DNA of 20,010 nt, from the NCBI GenBank assembly GCA_000310025.1, contig FN649748.1, positions 1,389,419 through 1,409,428 of the forward strand. The letters run 5' to 3'. Shown in pieces: positions 16,464 to 20,010 of this stretch (positions are counted from its first letter, which is position 1; every line of letters starts with the position of its first letter). The notes under the pieces were generated by a model that worked only from the letters and a program-made list of their open reading frames with translations, was not told where the DNA came from and searched no databases. The position numbers and the translations under genes are program-made. This DNA is from Ectocarpus siliculosus. Taxonomy: Eukaryota > Sar > Phaeophyceae > Ectocarpales > Ectocarpaceae.

Positions 16464-16700
16464 TCAAAACCAATGAAGCGGCCATTCGTAGCCCACGAGA
16501 GGAACAGCTGGCGCTAATGCTTGTAGCTTGTTACCATTATTTCCGCTATGTTTGCCAGGGGTACACGGCATGGCGGCTGCCGGAGAAAGATATATCCTCT
16601 CCCGCACCGACCGGTGGCGACATTGTATGCACGGAGTAGGTCGGGATTTGATGGATAACGCATGTGGGGTAACCATTTGACGGAACAATGTATTGGAGTT
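16464..16700 (-). other. Minus-strand segment open in three frames
   Basis: All three minus frames stay open for 45-75 codons here. One reads WLPHMRYPSNPDLLRAYNVA and ends VTSYKH (stop 16514). Another ends VPLVGYEWPLHWF (stop 16464). The third contains TYSVHTMSPPVGAGEDISFS. One may be an exon between 17050 and 16377, but nothing selects among them. Confidence 0.25.
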
Positions 16701-17054
16701 GTTAAGATGTACGGCGTATCCACTATGCTACAAGTCAGCCAAAAGTACAACCGGGGTCCTTCAATCCTTCAACTTGTTACAGCTGTTGGACCTCGGAATT
16801 AACCTCAGGGTTGTAATCCCCATAATCAGCGCTGCCCCACGCGCTTCGTCGACTTACAGGCGGGAATATGTGTCTTCACTTGGACGATTGGAATGTATAC
16901 CGTCTTTCAGGTGTATCCCAGACTTTTTCCCCGGAAAAAAGGCGTCTCAAATGGTCCACGAGGGATTCGTACCCCGGTTGTACTTTCGTTAAAATGTACT
17001 GCATATCCACTATGCTACAAGTTGAAGTATATTGGATATGCTGTACATCCTAAC
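16701..17054. mobile_element. Rearranged TIR element (MITE-like), about 350 bp
   Basis: Three copies of one 22-bp end sequence are present. They start GTTAAGATGTAC (16701-16722, +), GTTAAAATGTAC (16988-17009, +) and, inverted, GTTAGGATGTAC (17054-17033, minus). The two + copies extend as a 35-bp direct repeat (16701-16735, 16988-17022). A 16-bp block AAAGTACAACCGGGGT (16742-16757) recurs inverted at 16971-16986. The outer pair (16701 and 17054) differs at three of 22 positions and has TA at matching places (16703-16704 and 17051-17052), as in Tc1/mariner-type MITEs. The layout suggests a MITE with an internal, inverted-insertion rearrangement. Confidence 0.5.
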
Positions 17055-17256
17055 AGTAGTTTCCAACGAATCTGTGGCCCTGCTGATCGTCTCTTGTGTT
17101 GACTACGTAATCAATTATTCCAACAGTGCTGTGGGGGTGCCAGGCTCCAGCTGGGATATTCAGGACGATTGGGTGTGCTGTTAAAACGAAGGCAACGTTC
17201 GCTAGGATACTAAACAGCGCAAGCAGACCGATGCGCCGACTTGTGGTGCTTGTTCT
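17050..17256 (-). CDS. Second exon of a small membrane-protein gene
   Basis: Unrecognised. Reading in the phase set by exon 1, a frame of 68 codons follows the acceptor CCCCCAGTCTGCCAG (ending at 17257) and stops at TAG, 17052-17050. It begins RTSTTSRRIG, then a hydrophobic stretch LLALFSILANVAFVLTAH that would form one membrane helix, then a polar end with STVGIIDYVVNTRDDQQGHR and GNYC. The positive residues before the helix would favour an inside N terminus. The stop codon uses the TA and the first base of the TIR element at 17054, so the original gene may have continued. An earlier AG (CCCCCAG) is an alternative acceptor but is out of phase. Confidence 0.38.
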   Translation of the reverse strand, partial: RTSTTSRRIGLLALFSILANVAFVLTAHPIVLNIPAGAWHPHSTVGIIDYVVNTRDDQQGHRFVGNYC

Positions 17257-17568
17257 CTGGCAGACTGGGGGAAGAACATATTTCTCTCAACGCGCTCTCT
17301 CGATCATGATGCTGTATCGATAGCTACGCATATAATATGCCGACAAGTAGGCCGTCTCTCAACTGGAATACCGGGGGCGACTCGCTCGGCGTTAATATAG
17401 CCCGAATATTGAGGTCACGCAACCCAATGCATCAGCACTCTCTAGATGAACAATACATGGCTCAAGTATACGAACAAAACATACGTGTTGATCCAGCCCG
17501 CCGGAGGCAAAAAGAACTCCCGCTCATGTCTCAAGTTCGTTCCATCTATGCGTATATGCATGTCTCAC

Positions 17569-17694
17569 CTGCCGTGTGAGGATGAAGTTAAACTCCTTCG
17601 CGAGTTCCTCCTGCTGCCCCAGCTTGCGGACTTTGAGCGCGGTGAGTTCATCCTGCCGCCGACTGCCTTGGTGGTTGCTCGTTGAGCCTGACAT
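17569..17694 (-). CDS. First coding exon, charged N-terminal segment
   Basis: Unrecognised. An ATG at 17694 (TAA in frame three codons before it) opens exactly 42 codons that end at CGGCAG|GTGAGA, an excellent donor. The peptide begins MSGSTSNHQGSRRQDELTAL and continues as a charged helix with KVRKLGQQEELAKEFNFILT. Third positions are mostly G or C. Splicing across 312 bases (17568-17257) joins it in phase with the membrane-helix exon, giving a 110-residue protein: a polar N-terminal helix, one membrane span and a short far-side tail. That is typical in outline of many small tail- or single-pass proteins, with no family match that I can name. Confidence 0.48.
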
Positions 17695-18524
17695 TGGTCC
17701 TTACGTTCCGCCGCTCAAACTGCTTGTGGAGCCACACATGCCAATACATGTGGACGGCAGAGACACAATCACCGCGTTTCCCTCCGTACATTGACATGTT
17801 ATGTGCGCGCGCGATGCGCGAAGGTGGACAAGGGATGATGGTCGAAAGTTTTCAAGGTCGTGCAGAACAGGATCACCATGATATGGCGTGGAAGAAAATT
17901 ACTCAGAACCTGCCGGCGGCACGTACACATTACACAGCAGTCGTGCGCTTTTATTGGTGCATTGTTGTATGGTTATGTTTGTCATAATTAATCTCTCTTC
18001 GAAAAGAAGACGCGCCCTCTTCCATCAATGTTTGAAGTGGTTGGCAAATTATTTAGGGCATCACCGGGCAAGAGTTATGGATACGTGTACTGTACCAACG
18101 TACCAACCAGGGTTTCGCTTGAGCGGATTTGCCCGTGACCTGCGCAGCCTATTCCCGCGCCGGTGCAAAGGATAACAGCAGTTCACTGATGCACAACCAT
18201 GCCCACGTCACAAAGCGCGCTACACAGCCCTGGAATTGAGGATGATGATCGCGTATGAACGGCGCATCTCTCTTCCTGTGGACCGCCCATGGCAATAATA
18301 CGACATGTACGTTAGTTAGAGGCGAAAGTATAATGCGGTGTAATTACAGCAGTTTGTCGAAAGGACCAACGAAACGACCGACGAAACGGCACACAAAGTT
18401 CCCCCACCCCCTACCCCCTACCACTCCGTTGTACCCCTCTCTGCGCGGCCCCCGTCCGTAAACCCGCCGCATTTTGCACTAAGACTGGCACGGATTTGAG
18501 AGAGCCACCGCGTGCAGCAGCACA
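17695..18524. other. No gene called; one weak + strand frame
   Basis: A + strand frame from 17888 (GTG start) runs 95 codons and contains the hydrophobic LLLVHCCMVMFVIINL, but it has no ATG or splice signals. A CG-alternating run is at 17812-17820. A 12-bp unit GACC(A/G)ACGAAAC is repeated at 18363-18386. A C-run cluster (CCCCCACCCCCTACCCCC) starts at about 18402. A minus-strand AATAAA is near 17950. Confidence 0.35.
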
Positions 18525-18638
18525 CTAAGCACTCAGCGCTCGGCACCCTTTAGCAGCATATTCTAGGGGCCAAACTACCATCTCAGGTTTCATCTCCACA
18601 TCCTGACCCTGTTGAACCAATCTCCTTTTCACCACCAG
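18525..18638 (-). CDS. Candidate 3'-terminal exon after a CT-repeat acceptor
   Basis: Unrecognised. On the minus strand the (CT)n tract ends in CCAG, an ideal pyrimidine tract plus acceptor. The frame then runs 37 codons to TAG at 18527-18525. It reads LVVKRRLVQQGQDVEMKPEM, then VVWPLEYAAKGCRALSA, with a balanced and plausible composition. The long frame that continues upstream through the tract is an artefact (alternating Ser-Leu from CTCTCT). The upstream exons would have to lie under or beyond the + strand exon at 18816, so at most one of the two may be real, or they overlap antisense. Confidence 0.3.
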   Translation of the reverse strand: MVVKRRLVQQGQDVEMKPEMVVWPLEYAAKGCRALSA

Positions 18639-18639
18639 C

Positions 18640-18641
<2 letters not shown>

Positions 18642-18692
<51 letters not shown>
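18642..18692 (+). repeat. (GA)n microsatellite, about 25 units
   Basis: Uninterrupted GA dinucleotides. It lies 124 bases before the ATG at 18816 on the + strand, where it could be in a promoter or 5' leader. On the minus strand it is the pyrimidine tract before the acceptor at 18640/18639. Confidence 0.97.
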
Positions 18693-18695
<3 letters not shown>

Positions 18696-18815
18696 CGTGG
18701 AGGAGGTGGAAAACCCGCAGCCGAGCAGTAGAAGCAACGAGGCACGGCCGGAGCCGCGGCTGTTGACCCTGTGCCAGCAGCAGCAGGAGAGAAAAGCAGT
18801 CGACGGCACCACACT

Positions 18816-18926
18816 ATGGAGCAGCTCAAACAGTTTTTGGGTGATCTGTCCGCACGAACCGTGTCTGTACGGCATCAACGGCGACTGACGTTCGCTTCCG
18901 AGGTGGAGGAGTTGGAATACGAAGAG
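18816..18926 (+). CDS. Candidate first exon with a docking-motif-like sequence
   Basis: Unrecognised. An ATG in good context (CACACTATGG) opens 37 codons ending at TACGAAGAG|GTGCGT, a strong donor. The peptide begins MEQLKQFLGDLSARTVSVRH and continues QRRLTFASEVEELEYEE. The basic run, R-L-T-F core and acidic follow-on resemble protein phosphatase 1 docking (RVxF-type) sites, where leucine at the second core position is less usual. That reading is inference. The open frame extends upstream to a TAG at 18729 without a better ATG. Downstream, without splicing, it runs to a TGA at 19110-19112. The next exon was not fixed: the best later segment (19338-19543) has the wrong phase for direct joining. 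Confidence 0.38.
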
Positions 18927-19337
18927 GTGCGTTTGTTGCCCGTGAACCAACTCCCGCGCGGAGGAGTGATGGTTGTACATGCGTGGTGGCTCGCTAGAGA
19001 CCACACACGACGGGCTCCGCATGAGAGGGTTCTTATTTCGGCGGGCACAAGAACAAGCATCCCTTCACCATATCCGTGCCCCAGCGGCGGTGCTTGTGAC
19101 CTCGATACGTGATGTACCTGCCTACAAGTAGGACGGCGCCCGCAGCAGTCTCACTTCACCATTAGGATGTTCCTCTCCCCCGTGGTTGGGCGTTCGTGTT
19201 GTTTTTGTGGACACGATCCGCACCGCATCGGCAAAAAACATTAACCATTTACGTGCTCTCATTTTTTGGTCGAGCGCTGCTGTGGTTTTTCGTCGATCTC
19301 AACACGTCGGTGTTGAGATTCTGTATCTTGTGCACAG

Positions 19338-19543
19338 CAGCAGATTCTCCCGCGGGAACCTATTTGCATGTGAGAAGCGGAGAAATGGCAAATCGGTCTA
19401 CTGCAGTAGGGTGTGCCATCTCTCCGCCTCGCACGGTATTCCTTGTTGAGAGTTCCACCGAGCCAGTAGAAGCAGCGGCAGCGCAGCATCACTCGCAAAT
19501 GATTGTCACCAGACCTTTCCCGCCTCTGCGGAGAGTACCGTAA
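19338..19543 (+). CDS. Candidate 3'-terminal exon, 67 residues
   Basis: Unrecognised. TTGTGCACAG is a possible acceptor (to 19337). The frame then gives ADSPAGTYLHVRSGEMANRS, later TVFLVESSTEPVEAAAAQHH, and ends PFPPLRRVP before TAA at 19541-19543. Codon choice is mixed and the opposite strand is also open. It needs an upstream exon ending in phase 1, which the exon at 18816-18926 (phase 0) does not supply, so a missing exon or a wrong acceptor must be assumed. It stops just before the MITE at 19556. Confidence 0.25.
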
Positions 19544-19555
19544 CTGTGCGTGGTA

Positions 19556-19740
19556 TCGCACCCCCGTGTCAGCGTTTTTCTGTAGCGTATTTCTCCACAA
19601 CCAGGGAGGTGTATCACCTCCGAAAAGGGTGGTTTTGGAAACATCTCGTCGAGGTCTTTCGGGAGAGGTATCAGTTGGTGTTTGCACCCTCCTAGTTGTG
19701 GAGAAATACGCTACAGAAAAACGCGAACACGGGGGTGCGA
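19556..19740. mobile_element. TA-flanked MITE, 185 bp, Tc1/mariner type
   Basis: The left arm begins TCGCACCCCCGTGTCAGCGT and the reverse complement of the right arm begins TCGCACCCCCGTGTTCGCGT. The arms match over about 56 bases with roughly five differences, including a run of 30 identical bases. TA dinucleotides flank both ends (19554-19555 and 19741-19742). Arms plus an inner spacer of about 70 bases fill the whole element, so it folds almost completely. TA duplication with long terminal repeats and no coding capacity fits a Stowaway-like MITE (established knowledge). The 162- and 163-codon frames crossing it on both strands are artefacts. Confidence 0.8.
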
Positions 19741-20010
19741 TAACACGCACAAATACGGGAGGAGTGAGAATACCTGTTCGTGCCGAAGGGGAAATCCATA
19801 CGGTAGAATATTTCGCAACACACCCAAGTTACCGTGTTGCCATGGCCGTTCTTTGGCATGCATATTTTGCTATCCCTGCCTTCAGAATGATGGCCGTGGG
19901 GCTGACCGGGAGGGGCAGCATAAAGGGGGGGGCGCGCGCCATCCCACGGTCATCGTCGCATTTCCTAGGATCTTCGGTCCCCTCTGAATAATTTCTTCTC
20001 CGCAAGTTTA

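Noticed and set aside
18402-18423. C-run cluster as a quadruplex or telomere-like repeat
   Set aside because: Only three long runs are present and the repeat is not regular; it is too short to claim telomeric origin.
18525-19022. 165-codon minus frame with a long Ser-Leu repeat
   Set aside because: The repeat is a translated CT microsatellite, which is better explained as a pyrimidine tract before a splice acceptor; only the part after the acceptor is kept.
19259-19991. Frames of 162 and 163 codons on both strands
   Set aside because: Both run straight through the 185-bp MITE, so they are chance openings over an inserted inverted repeat.

Overview
This 20 kb window looks like intron-bearing eukaryotic nuclear DNA of roughly balanced base composition. 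No long uninterrupted reading frame exists on either strand. What can be seen instead are short, codon-like open segments bounded by GT-AG splice signals, AATAAA hexamers close to stop codons, microsatellites, tandem repeats and several small inverted-repeat transposons. There is no bacterial operon structure, rRNA, tRNA or CRISPR array that I can support. The lineage is not fixed by the sequence. Short GC-leaning exons with donors such as CAG|GTGAGA and GAG|GTGCGT would suit an alga (for example a stramenopile), but this is a weak inference. I recognise no conserved protein family, so no gene symbol is given.

Left part (1-3100): a probable 3'-terminal exon on the minus strand (245-406) with a poly(A) hexamer just beyond its stop. 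It is followed by a tandem array with a unit of about 570-577 bp: two nearly identical copies flanked by older, diverged copies. A zone of degenerate short repeats and a GGGTC/GAGTCAC-rich patch come next.

Middle part (3100-9700): isolated short coding candidates. The best are a + strand terminal exon (5681-5821) with AATAAA at 5843 and a minus-strand exon (6598-6818). A 1015-bp element with good terminal inverted repeats and TAA target duplications (7463-8477) has the hallmarks of a non-autonomous PIF/Harbinger-type transposon.

Right-middle part (9700-14960): largely non-coding. It holds an (AAC)n microsatellite and three copies of a dispersed repeat in both orientations, one of which looks like a CCAAT/CRE/TATA core promoter. 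There are a few exon candidates near 13.1-13.8 kb and a pyrimidine-rich block at 14.38-14.96 kb.

Right part (15000-20010): this is the most gene-like region. A compact + strand transcription unit has a CRE, a TATA box, a start codon, one intron, a stop and two AATAAA signals; its second exon contains a long imperfect hairpin (15482-15597). Converging on it is a minus-strand group of exons. It includes a two-exon model for a 110-residue single-pass membrane protein (17694-17050) whose stop codon lies at the edge of a rearranged TIR element, and a strongly codon-like downstream exon (16126-16377). Near 18.6-18.9 kb a (GA)n tract sits between a + strand first exon and a minus-strand terminal exon. 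A 185-bp TA-flanked MITE lies at 19556-19740. All gene models here are ab initio readings by eye and need transcript evidence.
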